A stretch of DNA of 64,000 nucleotides from Echria macrotheca (lineage: Eukaryota; Ascomycota; Sordariomycetes; Sordariales; Schizotheciaceae): contig MU839839.1 of the NCBI GenBank assembly GCA_030411725.1, positions 62,001 to 126,000 of the forward strand, in the 5' to 3' direction. The translations under genes were made by a program, and so were the position numbers. Positions 44,918 through 55,949 of this stretch are shown piece after piece; the stretch's first letter is position 1, and each line of letters opens with the position of its first letter. A model generated the notes under the pieces. The model did not search any database. It was not told where the DNA came from and saw only the letters and a program-made list of their open reading frames with translations.

Positions 44918-46979
44918 TTACAAAACTTTCTGCTCCCCGGGGACCCGTTCCTTCCTCTTCCACCCCGTCGAGAACAACGGCCCCAGATCAAACCGCGGCA
45001 GCGGATGCGCCTCGGTATTAAACACAACCCGATCGAGCGGCATCAGATCGTCGGGCGAGAACAGCAAATAAAAGTACTTGAGCGTCTCGGCGAGCCAGAA
45101 ACTCTCCATATTGTCGCGCGTCGTCGGCGGGATCACGTTCGCGTCCGACAGCGACGTGAAGCCGCCCCCATCTTCCACAGCCGTGTAGTTGACAAAGCTC
45201 TTGAACATGTCCCAGCCCCAGTCGCGGTAGCGCGCGTCGCCCGTGATGCGCCACATGTAGAACAGACTCTCGACCGTCTCGGGCCGCTGCAGGTTGTGCG
45301 CGTCGAACTGGCGCACCTCGAAGTCCTTGCGCCACTCGGCCTCCGGGTCGGGGTCGAACTCGGCTGGGGCGGCATGCGGCGCCGATTCCGGCAGTGGCGG
45401 GTTTGAGATTTTAAAGTAGGTAATCTCGCCCGCCAGCCCCGTCTTGGTGCACTTGTACATGCCCCAGCATGTCTGCATCAGCTCGCGCGCCAGCTTCATG
45501 TCGTCTTCGTCCTGCTGCGTCCACTTCCTCGCCTTGCGCGACTCCTTCTCCGTTAGGCCGCCCGTCACCGCTAGCGCGATCGTCCCCGGCATGAAGCATA
45601 CGAGGTGGTCCATCTTGGGCGACAGTTCGCCGCCCAGCCCGGATGGCCGCTCTCCAATGATGGTGAACTGGCTGTGCTGCGTGTATGTGACGAGGTGTTT
45701 CCGGACGCCCGCGAGCGCCTCGTGCCACATCTCCTCGTAGATGGGCTCCTGCTTGTTGGTCTGGAGATACTGCTTGATCAGGTACTCATAGTACGAGTCT
45801 CCCCGACTGCCGAGCCGGATGTTGTTGCCCCGGAACTCCCCGGAACTGGGATACACAAAGATGGGCACGAGGCCATCCTTGGCCTGGTTATCGTCGATAA
45901 TCTGCATCACCCTCTCCACTTTGTCCCAAAAGTCTTTTTCTCCTGTAAGCTTGGCCAGATACTTGAACTCCAGCTGCAGCGTCGTCGCCTCGGCCGTCGA
46001 CGATGCACCCATGTCGGCGTGGGACTCGATGCCCTTGAACGTGCCAAGGTTGACACTGGCATACGGGATGCCTGATGGTGAGTCGAACGCCGCCATCAAC
46101 CTGTCGGCCAGGTCCTTGGCCTTTTCGAGGTATAGATCCTCGCCCGGCTTGCCGGGGTCGTCTTCTGGAATCGGCGCCAGTTCCGGGTACGTCGTCGAAA
46201 GGTAATGCGCCGAGAGCAACCCGCCCATCATGCGAATCGTCGTCTCAAACGTGTTCACGTCCTGGTCCTGGTCCCAGGTCAGCGACATGGAAAGCCACTC
46301 GCGCGCGTGCGTAAGCTCCTTGGTCATGTTCATCAGCATCAACGTATCAAGCGCATCGATGATGATCCACCCCAACCCTTTCGGCGCCATGTTGTGCCCG
46401 CTCTTTGCTACCGGATGGAACTCGTCGTACCCTACAGCCGGTTAGCACGACCACCCCGTCAACACTCAATACGCACGACGACAGCCACTCACCCCAAGCA
46501 TATCTCTCGTACGCTCCCCAGCTCAGTTCCATGGCCTCCACCACCCTCTTCCTCCTTTCTAGCCAGTCATGTTTCCCCTTCGCCTTCCCCGAGTCGCGGT
46601 TCACCCACCCCCACTGTCCCAGCTTGATAACCGCCTTCTCGTGGTGCTCGGCGAATAGACCCGTCCACCAGACCAGCACCAGGACCACCACCATGAACAG
46701 CCCGCACACGCGCTTCCTCCTGTATATCGGGCGCGCCCGGCCCGACGGCGCATAGGCGTACGGCTTGTCCTTGTACATGGGCAGGGCCGCCCGGTTCGGG
46801 CTGAACAGGTCGCCGACGCGGCCCTGGACGTCGTGTAGCACTCCTCCTCCTCCGGGCCCTCGATACCCGCCGATGCCCGATCGTTTTGCCGTCACGCCCG
46901 ACGACGCCCAGAGCCGGTCCTCGATCTGTCGTTGCGGGTTGGAAAACGAGGGGACATTTTTCGGTACGGAAAACGACAT
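44918..46979 (-). CDS. MNS1: ER class I alpha-1,2-mannosidase (GH47)
   Basis: Type II membrane enzyme that trims Man9 N-glycans in the secretory pathway. Exons 46979-46493 and 46431-44918 give 666 aa. A ~90-residue cytosolic/linker N-terminus precedes one membrane anchor, VCGLFMVVVLVLVWWTGLFA. The GH47 domain begins at VEAMELSWGAYERYAW, joined to GYDEFHPVAKSGHN. Catalytic-domain landmarks: LGWIIIDALDTLMLM, VNTFETTIRMMGGLLSAHY, GSRGDSYYEYLIKQYL, HLVCFMPGTIAL with the disulfide Cys pairing to QTCWGMY, LQRPETVESLFYMWRITGD, DNMESFWLAETLKYFYLLF, and VFNTEAHPL with the calcium-binding Thr. The length and single anchor fit the ER or Golgi enzyme; ER is the better match but is not proven. Confidence 0.94.
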
Positions 46980-47798
46980 GTCCTGCTTCCTTGTGTCCTC
47001 TCTGTGGTGGCCTTTCGCCCCTTCCTCCTGTTGCGCAGGTAATGCACCGCCTCGTCGCCGTCGTGAATTACCCTCTCGGGTTCACGAGGTCGTCGTCGTT
47101 TTCGCGCGCGCACAGGATGCAACACGGGCCGTAGTTGCCGGGCAGGAGCGTTGCAAATCAAACGGGCTGAGCCGTCGTCGTCTTTGTGGATCCAATCGCT
47201 ATTCTTTTCGTTTCTCAGAGTCGAATCCAAAAAACCGAAGAATAGGCCCGTCGGTAGGATAGCCGGAAATCGCAAAAAGTCGTTACGTCGTTCGTTACCA
47301 AGATGTTGCGACGGAGTAGGTATTCCGTAGAGGGGCGTGCAAAAAGAAAAAGCGAAGCCACCCTGACAGGACAAGGGGGCAATTGGGAAAGGAAGGCCCT
47401 TTCCCTTGTGCCTTGTCCAAAGACACAACTAAAAAAATAGAAGAAATTCCGCACCAACCGAATGGGCGAAAAGTGGTGGATACAGTAAAAATGTACACAG
47501 AAAATGCTAGGTGGCCCTTATTGAAGTTGATATGTATACTACAAAGGCGCGATGCAACTCTCAGGAGCTCGAGAATAGCCGCTCGCATTAGCTGTCTTTT
47601 CCGCACTCTGCCGCTTGCCGCGGGCAAAATGTGGGGTGCAGGAACTTGGACTTGGTGTTAAACCCTAACCCTGGATTGAGAAATGCCCATGGCTGCCTGA
47701 AGACTTGGGACTGTTCAACTCGTAACAACTCGAAGACAATCGACGGCCCCACGACTGAGACAGAGAACAGGCACATCAGTGCCGATAAATTCACAGGG
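46980..47798. other. Intergenic between divergent genes
   Basis: An 819-nt gap between the divergent mannosidase and ATG10 genes. It includes a telomere-like CCCTAACCCT at 47663-47672. No gene is supported. Confidence 0.45.
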
Positions 47799-48642
47799 AT
47801 GAGTGAGTTCAAAAGGTATCCGCTGTTGACAGGCGAGGAATTCGCCGAGGTCTGTCACCATCTCGACCGTCGATATCGCCAAGCCACGCTCGGCCCCCTC
47901 AGGAAACAGTGGAAACTCAACGTGTCGACGGCTCTCAATACTTCCTTCTCCCTCGGCCCCGAATATAATACCTATGTCCAGATCGTCCGTCCACTCGAGG
48001 GCGAGCTTGACGATGGAAACCTGTCTTCCATACTCGAGGGGCTATCCTTTGACCCCGTCCAAAGAGACACTTTCGAGATGGAGCCTGATAGCGACCTGAT
48101 AATGGCAGAGGAAGCCGATGCGGTACGCGTCCAACAACCTCATCCAGTCCCCGCTCACACGGCGTAGTCTGTACTGCCCAAACAGCCAACAAGACCAGCA
48201 CCTAGACATGGCTACGTCACATACGAGATCCACCTGCACCCGACATATGAAGCACCTTGTCTGTGGTTCACTCTGCACGACCTACCCCCAGACGAGCCGG
48301 CTTTCAATATCGATACCGTGTTCAGACGTCTCGTGCCAGACCAGTTCAAAGACGGACTCCGCAGTGCCGGCCCGATCGGTGGTATCTCCGCTGATGTATG
48401 TATTTCAATGCTGTCAAGTGGTTAACTAGCGACTCTGCAGCCAGGCCTTGACTAACAAACCATGATTCCCTGCGTAGCATCACCCCATCACAGGTGTTCC
48501 ATCCTTCTTTGTTCATCCATGTCTCCTTGGCGAAGCTATGTCAAGATTCGACTGCGCCAAGGAGAACTATCTGATGGTGTGGCTTGGTCTCGTGGGTGGT
48601 TGTGTCGGCCTGTGGGTGCCCAAAGAGATGGCCCTGCCGTAA
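47799..48642 (+). CDS. ATG10: ATG10, E2-like enzyme of autophagy
   Basis: E2-like enzyme that conjugates Atg12 to Atg5 during autophagosome formation. Exons 47799-48122, 48168-48395 and 48478-48642 give 238 aa. The protein starts MSEFKRYPLLTGEEFAEVCH and continues LDRRYRQATLGPLRKQWKL, SFSLGPEYNTYVQIVRPLEG, GYVTYEIHLHPTYEAPCLWF, TLHDLPPDEPAFNIDTVFRR. The last exon carries HHPITGVPSFFVHPCLLGEA, whose HPC cysteine is the expected catalytic residue, and ends in WVPKEMALP. The start was chosen at MSEF rather than further upstream in the open frame, because the N-terminus then matches the family. It converges on the RRM gene with only 72 nt between stops. Confidence 0.94.
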
Positions 48643-48714
48643 ATCTCGGGATACCGCTTGCCCAATCGTCCATGCCATTACCACTCTCGGGGCGTATACC
48701 ACCGGCAAGCAGCA

Positions 48715-49341
48715 TCACTCGTCGTCACTGTCTTCCTCCATAGCCACATCCGAATCGCTCTCGTCCTCTTCATCTCTTGGTCGTTTGGCTCCCCGACTCT
48801 CTGGAGTGGCCGCGTCCTTCGCGTCTTTCATAACTTGATCGACACCAGGCTTGGATGGAAGACCCTGAGGCGGGGCGTTCGTTCCAGGTACCGGGGCGTT
48901 GAAGATGCTTTGTTGGAGGTCGGTGACTTCGACCTGGGCGGCCGAGGTTGGGATCTTGAAGGTACCGTCGAGCTTGGCGACGGTATTAGATTTTGATTTC
49001 GCGTACATGATTTTCTTTACAGTTAGCTGGCGTCCTATACATAGAGGTAGACGACATACCATGGGTCGGCCCAAGAATTGATACCCGTCCAACGACCTGA
49101 GAGCCTGGGTGGCGGTCTGGATGTCTCTGAAGACGATGTGTGCTTGACCGCGCATCTTCATAGTCTTGAGCGCAACCACGTCCAATACTGGGCCATGGAT
49201 GGAAAAGATCATGTAGAGAGCGGTCCGCAAGTCCTCCTTCTGGATTTTGTTTGACGGTAGGTTCGTGACATAGAGGGTCTGATTCGGCGGCACCGAAACC
49301 ACCTTGGCAGGGAGCCCATGCGGTAGACTACGAGTTGCCAT
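48715..49341 (-). CDS. U1A/U2B''-type snRNP protein with one RRM
   Basis: Small spliceosomal RNA-binding protein; exons 49341-49060 and 49014-48715 give 193 aa. One RRM is present: RNP2 LYVTNLPS, helix KEDLRTALYMIFSIHGPVLD, RNP1 RGQAHIVF, then ALRSLDGYQFLGRPM joined to KIMYAKSKS. This is the U1A/U2B''/SNF pattern (MKGQAFVIF and MRIQYAKT in animal forms). A single RRM with an acidic tail (DESDSDVAMEEDSDDE) resembles yeast Msl1 more than two-RRM U1A. The 45-nt intron is a multiple of three with no stop, so unspliced mRNA would still encode a protein with 15 extra residues. It shares a 279-nt promoter gap with the divergent ARPC1 gene. Confidence 0.9.
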   Translation of the reverse strand: MATRSLPHGLPAKVVSVPPNQTLYVTNLPSNKIQKEDLRTALYMIFSIHGPVLDVVALKTMKMRGQAHIVFRDIQTATQALRSLDGYQFLGRPMVCRLPLCIGRQLTVKKIMYAKSKSNTVAKLDGTFKIPTSAAQVEVTDLQQSIFNAPVPGTNAPPQGLPSKPGVDQVMKDAKDAATPESRGAKRPRDEEDESDSDVAMEEDSDDE

Positions 49342-49620
49342 TGTTTCTGTACTGCGGGCGTGCCTGGCAAGATATTCTCGGTCGTGGAATTGGTTGCGCT
49401 CGGTGTTGTTGGAGCTATCGTCGCGTCGGGTTGGTGTTGGAGAGCTGTGGAAAAATTGCGGCGCGCGTTGCTTCGTTGGGACGTAGTTATTGGAGTGCGC
49501 AGCGACAGGGGACCAAATTACCCCTCCACAACTGCTGCGTCACCTTAGATTCGACATCTCCTTCCAACACGACGACAGCACCAAGCGGTAGTAGAGAGCT
49601 ACTCCTATCGCGTATCCAAC

Positions 49621-50809
49621 ATGGCGGCTCCCGAGGTTCACCATCTCTTCCATAACCCGATTGCGGACCACTCGTTCTCGGCCGACCACAAGACGCTGGC
49701 CATCGCCCGAGACACCACCGTCGAGCTCTACTCCCGCGTCGGCAACTCGTTCAAGCTCGTCGACGAGCTCAAGGGCCATGACAAGACTGTGACTAGCGTC
49801 GACATTGCGCCCAACTCGGGCCGCATTGTTTCGTGCTCGCAGGGTACGCTAACTGCACACGCACACCATGAAGTCGTCTACTAACTAGGTGCAGACCGCA
49901 ATGCGCTGGTCTGGGAGCCCTCACCGCAGGGCTACAAGCCGACGCTAGTGCTGCTACGCATCAACAGGGCCGCCACGTTTGTGCGCTGGTCGCCGTCCGA
50001 AACCAAGTTCGCCGTCGGCTCGGGAGACCGCCTGATCGCCGTCTGCTACTTTGAGGAGGAGAACGACTGGTGGGTGTCGAAGCATCTCAAGAAGCCCATC
50101 CGTAGCACCATTACCACGGTTGCCTGGCATCCCAACTCGGTGCTCCTGGCCGCCGGCTCGACCGACGCACATGCCCGTGTCTTCTCGAGCTTCATCAAAG
50201 GTGTAGATGCCCGTCCCGAGCCAGGTGTGTGGGGCGAGAGGCTGCCCTTCAATACGGTCTGCGGCGAGTTCCTGAATAACTCGGCCGGCTGGGTCCATGC
50301 TGTGGCTTTCTCGCCCAGCGGAGATGCGCTAGCTTATGCCGCCCATGACAGCAGCATCACGGTAGTCTATCCGAGCGGGCCGGATCAGCCGCCCAAGGCC
50401 GTCATCAGCGTAAACACGCAGCTGCTTCCGTTCATGAGCCTTATATGGAACGGCGAGGCCGAGATCATTGCGGCCGGCTATGATTGTGAGGCATTCCGGT
50501 TCAAGGGTGGCATCAATGGTTGGCAACTCAGCGGCACCCTGGAGGCGAAGGGACGCCCCGGCCTGAGCGATAACCGGGAGGACTCTGCCTTGAACATGTT
50601 TAGGCAGATGGATCTTAGGGGCAAGGCCAAGGATGATACGCAGCTGAAGACGGTGCACCAAAACACCATTACCATGCTGCGTCCCTACGAGACCTCGGGT
50701 GGTGCGGTCAGGAAATTTAGCTGTAAGTTTGTCTAGTCCCCGTTCGTTCCGGAAGCTAACAAAGATAGCGTCTGGTGTTGATGGAAGAATTGTGATTTGG
50801 CATACGTAG
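49621..50809 (+). CDS. ARPC1: Arp2/3 complex subunit 1 (ARPC1, WD40)
   Basis: WD40 beta-propeller subunit of the Arp2/3 complex that nucleates branched actin at sites of endocytosis and polar growth. Exons 49621-49843, 49895-50722 and 50769-50809 give 363 aa, the normal size. Landmarks: HHLFHNPIADHSFSADHKTL, LKGHDKTVTSVDIAPNSGRI, DRNALVWEPSPQGYKPTLVL, TFVRWSPSETKFAVGSGDRL, ICYFEEENDWWVSKH-type segment, NSAGWVHAVAFSPSGDALAY and the final DGRIVIWHT. The last 41-nt exon completes blade seven. The start is the first ATG, directly at the family N-terminus MAAPEVHHLF. Confidence 0.95.
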
Positions 50810-51049
50810 AAGAAGAAGCGATGGCCCCAACGACTGTCGAGAGAGCTTTTAGATTGTAACCAACAGTCTAATTTAACGCAGCGGAATATACTATAACCCA
50901 AATCAGGACGTTGAGTCTAAATCAGCTAGTGTCCGTCCTCACTAAGTCGTGGGTACTGTAGCTAGTTATTAGCGTTCGTGAAGGTGAGATGCAGGCCACG
51001 GTAGAACCAAACTAACGATGCCGGTCTGAGCAGCTCAGGTTGAGGCGAG

Positions 51050-51057
51050 TATATAAA
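51050..51057 (+). promoter_or_regulatory. TATA-like box
   Basis: TATATAAA, 39 nt upstream of the ATG of the hypothetical gene at 51096. Function is inferred from position only. Confidence 0.4.
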
Positions 51058-51095
51058 TCAGAAGTTGCGCTTCAACATCCTACCAACGTCCTCAG

Positions 51096-51818
51096 ATGCC
51101 GCAACACCAAGTCGCAATGGCAGACCGAACGCTCCCACCGCCGTCTCCCATCGAACCGCGCCACATCTATCTTGCGCCTGATGCTCCCGACTCGAAAAAC
51201 CCCCGTGGACATCCTTTCCCTGGACCGCTTTTTGTTCCGCCCCATGGTGCCAGGCAACCAGAGGCCAGCGCCCCGGACCGGCCGATCTCCTCGGCCCCGC
51301 CTCGCTCGCCTCGCTCAACGCCGGCAGCAGGATCGTCACTGGGACCTGCTACCCGTCCTGGCGAAGATAATTCGGTGAACGCCCCCCAATCCGTCCCTGT
51401 TCCTACTCCTCGCTACGTCTATAATCGTCCGGTACAGCAAATCGTCGACCACCGGGTATCACAGCGCTCCCTTCAAGCGTCCAACGGATACCGCACGATC
51501 CGCCCCAGCCCTGCGTCCTCGTCTGGTCGAGCTCGAAGGGTATTGTCATCGGTATCGCCAAGACCGGCAGCGCCTCCCTACTCGCACCCTCGTTACAGAC
51601 TACCCGCGGGCAGACCTCCGTCGCAAGAGACGCCGCGAGCACCGCGCCGGCGGAGATGGTATATACTGATCGAGAATGCCGGTAATGATAGGGGTACGCC
51701 GAAGCAAAGTGCCCGATGCCCGGCCTGTGATTGTCTCCTTACGGTTTTCGAAGATAGCGGTACCGATAATAACGACGGGGATTACGATGCTGAAGAAGAA
51801 GAAGAGGACGACGACTAG
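51096..51818 (+). CDS. Proline/arginine-rich hypothetical protein, 240 aa
   Basis: Single-exon frame from MPQHQVAMADRTLPPPSP. The first ~180 residues are rich in Pro, Ser and Arg and look disordered (RHIYLAPDAPDSKNPRGHPF, TPRYVYNRPVQQIVDHRVSQ). A short folded-looking segment WYILIENAGNDRGTP follows, then CPACDCLLTVFED with a C-x2-C pair, and a very acidic end of Asp and Glu. I recognise no family. It may be part of a repeated gene set, since a decayed stretch similar to it lies at 32305-32364. The gene may have a further exon downstream, because an open frame runs through the TTC tract. Confidence 0.55.
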   Translation: MPQHQVAMADRTLPPPSPIEPRHIYLAPDAPDSKNPRGHPFPGPLFVPPHGARQPEASAPDRPISSAPPRSPRSTPAAGSSLGPATRPGEDNSVNAPQSVPVPTPRYVYNRPVQQIVDHRVSQRSLQASNGYRTIRPSPASSSGRARRVLSSVSPRPAAPPYSHPRYRLPAGRPPSQETPRAPRRRRWYILIENAGNDRGTPKQSARCPACDCLLTVFEDSGTDNNDGDYDAEEEEEDDD

Positions 51819-51910
51819 GGGCGGGCGATGTAGGCGTGGAGCGGCTTCCTGTGAACGAAGATGTCCGATCTGACTTGGGTGGGCGCAGGTCGTTGCTACC
51901 GCTGCTGCTG

Positions 51911-51989
51911 CTTCTTCTTCTTCTTCTTCTTCTTCTTCTTCTTCTTCTTCTTCTTCTTCTTCTTCTTCTTCTTCTTCTTCTTCTTCTTC
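51911..51989. repeat. (CTT)~26 trinucleotide tract
   Basis: About 79 nt of uninterrupted CTT (GAA on the other strand). In one plus frame it would be poly-Ser, in another poly-Leu, and on the minus strand poly-Glu. All three frames are open across it, so frame openness here is not evidence for coding. Confidence 0.97.
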
Positions 51990-52102
51990 CGCCAGTATTG
52001 ATGCTCCTCCTCGTTTTGCTGCTGCCATCACCGCCGCCGCTGCTTCCGCCACTGCCGTAACTGCTAAGTCGTCTACAACACACACACACACATATACAGA
52101 CC

Positions 52103-52408
52103 ATGGTCACCACGGCCGTCGTTGCCAACGGCTTCGACATGGCTACCATCTATCTGCCCTGTCCGCTTCGGGTCCCGATTCGGAACTGGATCCTCCAGGG
52201 GATGGCCACGCTGCTGGCCTCGGGGAGAATGACGGGGTTACTCGCGGGGATTGCAGTTTGCAAATTTCTGGACGTTTACTTTTATGGGTTTGGATTGTAT
52301 CGTTGGGCACAGCGGGAGGTTTTGGCGTTGTCCGTTTCCAACTGGTTTGTTTACCCGGGTCAGGGGGGCGTAGATGGTTATTCCCAGCTTTTTGCAATTC
52401 TTGTATAG
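52103..52408 (+). CDS. Possible small ORF, 101 aa
   Basis: ATG-initiated frame. Its first ~60 codons have a strong G/C third-position bias, as in the confirmed genes here. The product MVTTAVVANGFDMATIYLPC, then NWILQGMATLLASGRMTGLL, is mildly hydrophobic. No family is recognised, and the bias fades toward the end. An overlapping frame is also open, so this is a weak call. Confidence 0.25.
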   Translation: MVTTAVVANGFDMATIYLPCPLRVPIRNWILQGMATLLASGRMTGLLAGIAVCKFLDVYFYGFGLYRWAQREVLALSVSNWFVYPGQGGVDGYSQLFAILV

Positions 52409-53457
52409 CTGGCTGTCATTTGTTTTTCTACGCTTCTTTGCTTTCATTACTCTCTTCTCAATTGAAGATGGCGAGTTCTGTGGTTGGGGAATACCAAAAA
52501 GGTAGAACACCCAGTGTCTTTGCTCTTGATCTATATCTTGTCTAGTTAGTTCTTTTAGTTGTTCGCGGTGACTGCTGTAGATCGACAATGAGTTCTCCTT
52601 ACCTGGTACGCGGGTCAGATTCGCCCTGAACCAAACCACCAACACCCTAGGTCTATCCCATTTTCGCTCACAAAATTGAGGCAGCTATACATAGATTCCC
52701 GCGCCGCTCGCTGCAAAGAAATGTCCGTGACCCACGCGATCTAAATAAGGCCGTCACAAACACAACACTCAAACTCACCAACGTCCAGCCGAACGGTGCA
52801 GATGTAGAATAGAATAGCGGTTCCTCGAGAAACCGATTTACAAAAATAACATCTCACTAGTATCTAATATGAAGCAGATGGCCCGTCCTTTGTTGCTAAT
52901 CCTTATCTTGCCGGCACAATTCCACCAGGTTCAACTGGTGTGTGGGACAAGGCGACTCACCGCCTCTGATAATGTACACTACAGCCGGCCTCAGCTATCG
53001 AGGTGCAGAAAGTCGAATCGCTGCAGCAGGGTCCAATGCGAGTCACAGACTCCATCATTTTAGCCACTGCAAATCTGCACTTTGATCACTGTGCATGACA
53101 AAGCACAGCCTTGATGTCATGACCACCCCGCCATGCTCGGTGGGGTCTCACCGCCTGGATAGAGAAGAATGAAAAAGAGTGCTATGGCACTGCTTGGACT
53201 GTCTACCTAAACTTGATCGCAGAAAGCAAGTCAATTCTACCTCCAGAGTTCGGTCCAGATATGCCCGAAGCAACCATGTGACAAAAGCCATTGATAAAAC
53301 GTAGACACTTGCTGTCTTGCCGCTGTCTCGTCCATCCTATCCGCTCATGCCACCATGCACTCCAAGACATCTCTAAAATGTCTGTAGATGTCTGTTCCTT
53401 CGTAACGGGCATTACCATCCTCCATACCGCACCATCGACCCAGGCTCCCTTCGTTCT

Positions 53458-54374
53458 CTAAAGGTCATCGTCGTCATCCTCGCCAGGGAGGGGCATGGTA
53501 GCCGCCTCCTCCATCTCCTTCTGGTATTGCTGGAGCAGAGCCTCGTCGACGACGGCCGTCGGGGGAGCAAGGGCGGGAGCAGCAACAAATTCCTGTAAAG
53601 TCAGTACATGATCGGCAGAGAGGGGCTACCACTGCTTACCAGAGCGTTGTTTCCGACGAGCTTGCGGGCGAGCCAAAGGAACGGCTTCTCGAAGTTATAA
53701 TTGGACTTCGCCGAGATGTCGTAGTATTGCAGGTTCTTTTTCCGATGGAAGGTGATCGTCTTGGCCTTGACCTTGCGCTCCTTCACGTCGACCTTGTTGC
53801 CACAGAGGACGATGGGAATGTTCTCGCAAACGCGGGTGAGATCGCCTGTGAATGTCAGCAAAGAAATCTGGTAAAAGGGACAAGAGACATACGATGCCAG
53901 TTTGGCACATTCTTGTAGGTGATGCGGGACGTGACATCGAACATGATGATGCCGCACTGGCCGTTGATGTAGTAACCATCGCGCAGTCCACCGAACTTCT
54001 CCTGGCCGGCGGTATCCCAGACATCGAACTGGATCTGACCAAAGTTCTGTGACAGGTTAGCTCGACGGGCCTTGCGCGGGGTAGTGTTGATCGACTTACG
54101 GTCGTGAAGCCGAGCGGGTGGACCTCGACACCAAGTGTGGCCATGTACTTCTTCTCGAATTCACCAGTCAAGTGGCGCTTGACGAAGGTAGTCTGTGATG
54201 AGCATCATTGGGTTAGCATCAGGTCCAGGATATGGGTGCCCGCAACCCCGCAGTCGGCGATGCGTCGCGTCCACGATAAGGATATTGTGAAAACCATCGG
54301 GAGAAAGAACTCACCTTGCCGGTACCGCCATCGCCGACGAGGACCAGCTTGAAGGTCGGGGTCTCCTGTGCCAT
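53458..54374 (-). CDS. GSP1: Ran GTPase (Gsp1/Spi1)
   Basis: Small GTPase that drives nucleocytoplasmic transport and spindle assembly. Exons 54374-54315, 54192-54100, 54046-53893, 53845-53640 and 53592-53458 give 215 aa. G motifs: P-loop GDGGTGK joined to TTFVKRHLTGEFEKKY; switch I ATLGVEVHPLGF; switch II WDTAGQEKFGGLRDGYYI; NKVD in LCGNKVDVKERKVKAKTITF; SAK in YYDISAKSNYNFEKPF. The C-terminus ends in the acidic DDDDDL tail that marks Ran rather than Rab or Rho, and there is no prenylation Cys. The first intron falls exactly within the P-loop. Confidence 0.97.
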
Positions 54375-55122
54375 CTTTGCAATTATGACTGGATGCGAAG
54401 CGGTAAACAAATCTGGCCGCAAAGTCGGGTTAGCTTGCGCGAAGTGGGAGGAGGGGCTTTTATAGGAGTAAAAGCTGAAGAGCCTGGAATCTGGCGGCAG
54501 AAGTAAGAAATCCAAGGGAGCCACGAACCTTCGCTGTGGTTGGGAGGCAAGAGAGGTGGGTGGTCGGGCAGCAAGGATGCGGTGGACCAGGACAAACGTG
54601 GGAGATGATGTTGTTTTTCAAAGGCAACTGCTTTGGAAGCAGCAGCCTTGACGAAAAACTAGTTGGGCGGCGGGGTGATGTGAGCACGTGACACAATTGG
54701 CCAGTGCGCCAATGATGACAGGGAGGACCCCGGTGGGGCTGCCTGAGAAACGGGGCTGCAGCAACAGCTGATCAACTTTTTCAACCCAAAAATACAAAAA
54801 AGATAGGTAGTGAGGAATGTTGTCAACAGTGAAACATTGTGCGCACGGCAGCTCTGTACAGAACCACCACTCTTTGAAGCTGTATTAAAATGCCGCTTTA
54901 TCTCTTGTTCTCTACTTATTATAACCAGGGGCCTGCAGCTGGCTTGGGTATCACACAAAGCCGGACGGTGCACTCCCAAGCCTAATGCTTCAAAGAGACC
55001 TAAAAGCGGCTAAAGTTTGGGCCCTGACGGCGGATGTGGCAAACCGAGTAGAAGCCCAACAGCGCCCTTCCCAACGCCTAGCCTAGTTGAATCCTCCAGC
55101 TGTTCCTTATCATCTTCTGATT
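54375..55122. other. Intergenic: Ran promoter region and Nas2 3' flank
   Basis: 748 nt; the part next to 54375 should be the Ran promoter and 5' UTR. No gene or repeat is seen. Confidence 0.45.
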
Positions 55123-55949
55123 TCACAGGGGCAAGATATGGCAGCCAAGCAGGCCTCTTCCTCCCCAATCGCGACGAGGCACCAGAGTCAGCCGTAACTC
55201 TTGGGTCGACCCACCGACCGTCCTCGAAACCTTAACCAGGATATTTTGCTGCCATCCGTCAGCACCACACTCTACCCCGGCGATTTTGTTACCTACCCCT
55301 TCGTTGGCCTGAACGCACTCGGCTACTCTCCGGAGATTGTCATGGTTATCGACGTTGACATAGCCGAAGCTGCGGATCAAGTCTCCGGGCTTGAGTCCTG
55401 CGGTCAATGCCGGACTGTTATCGACAACTGAGTTCACCTTGGCGAAGGGACGATCGAGGGTCTCCGGGACTGAATCTCGCAGTGTGGAGGTGTCGGCTGA
55501 CACGGCAGCAACTCGCTCGTCGCCATCGTCCAAACTAGCAAAATGCTCGTGGAGGTGCTTCTCGATGACAGCCATCAGCTCCTTATAGTCGTTTCGAAGG
55601 TGGATAATGCGGGCTCTCGTTGTCCGAACTGTATCATTCAGCCGCCGTCCTCCAGCCAGGAAACAGATCCATACTCTGGGCAACATCGATATCGGCTCTA
55701 GGGAATCCATCGCGTGTAAGAAGACTCGTGTTCATGTCTACACCATGCTGTCGTCTTGTCAGCCGAGGACGCTTGGTACGCAGGAGGCAGGCAAACCGAG
55801 TCAAGCACGCTCCCCAGAGCCATCAGCTCGGCCTCAACATTATCCTTCTTGCGCTGAAGCTCGGCAAAGGTAAGGTGGGATGTCTGCCCGTTTACGATGG
55901 GCTGCGTGGTCGGCCCCGAGGGGACGGTAGGCGCGTGGATGTTGCTCAT
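55123..55949 (-). CDS. NAS2: Nas2/PSMD9, 26S proteasome assembly chaperone
   Basis: Chaperone that holds the Rpt5 ATPase during assembly of the 19S base. Exons 55949-55797, 55747-55675, 55628-55297 and 55248-55123 give 227 aa, the family size. The N-terminal coiled-coil domain has THLTFAELQRKKDNVEAEL-like sequence (SHLTFAELQRKKDNVEAEL), LMALGSVLDS joined to HGVDMNTSLLTRDGFPRADI, then IRTTRARIIHLRNDYKELM. The C-terminal PDZ domain has FAKVNSVVDNSPALTAGLKP, GDLIRSFGYVNVDNHDNLRR and NILVKVSR. All three exon joins restore conserved family sequence. The start at MSNIHAP was preferred to an in-frame ATG four codons upstream; either is possible. Confidence 0.94.

Larger units (their letters stand above)
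51819..53457. other. Intergenic with TTC tract and one possible small gene
   Basis: 1.6 kb gap. It holds the (CTT)26 tract and the possible small ORF at 52103, described separately. From 52550 to 53457 I see nothing supportable apart from the Ran 3' flank. Confidence 0.45.

Noticed and set aside
51600..52091. Poly-Glu open frame on the minus strand
   Set aside because: It is created by the GAA repeat, which is open in all frames, with no flanking domain.
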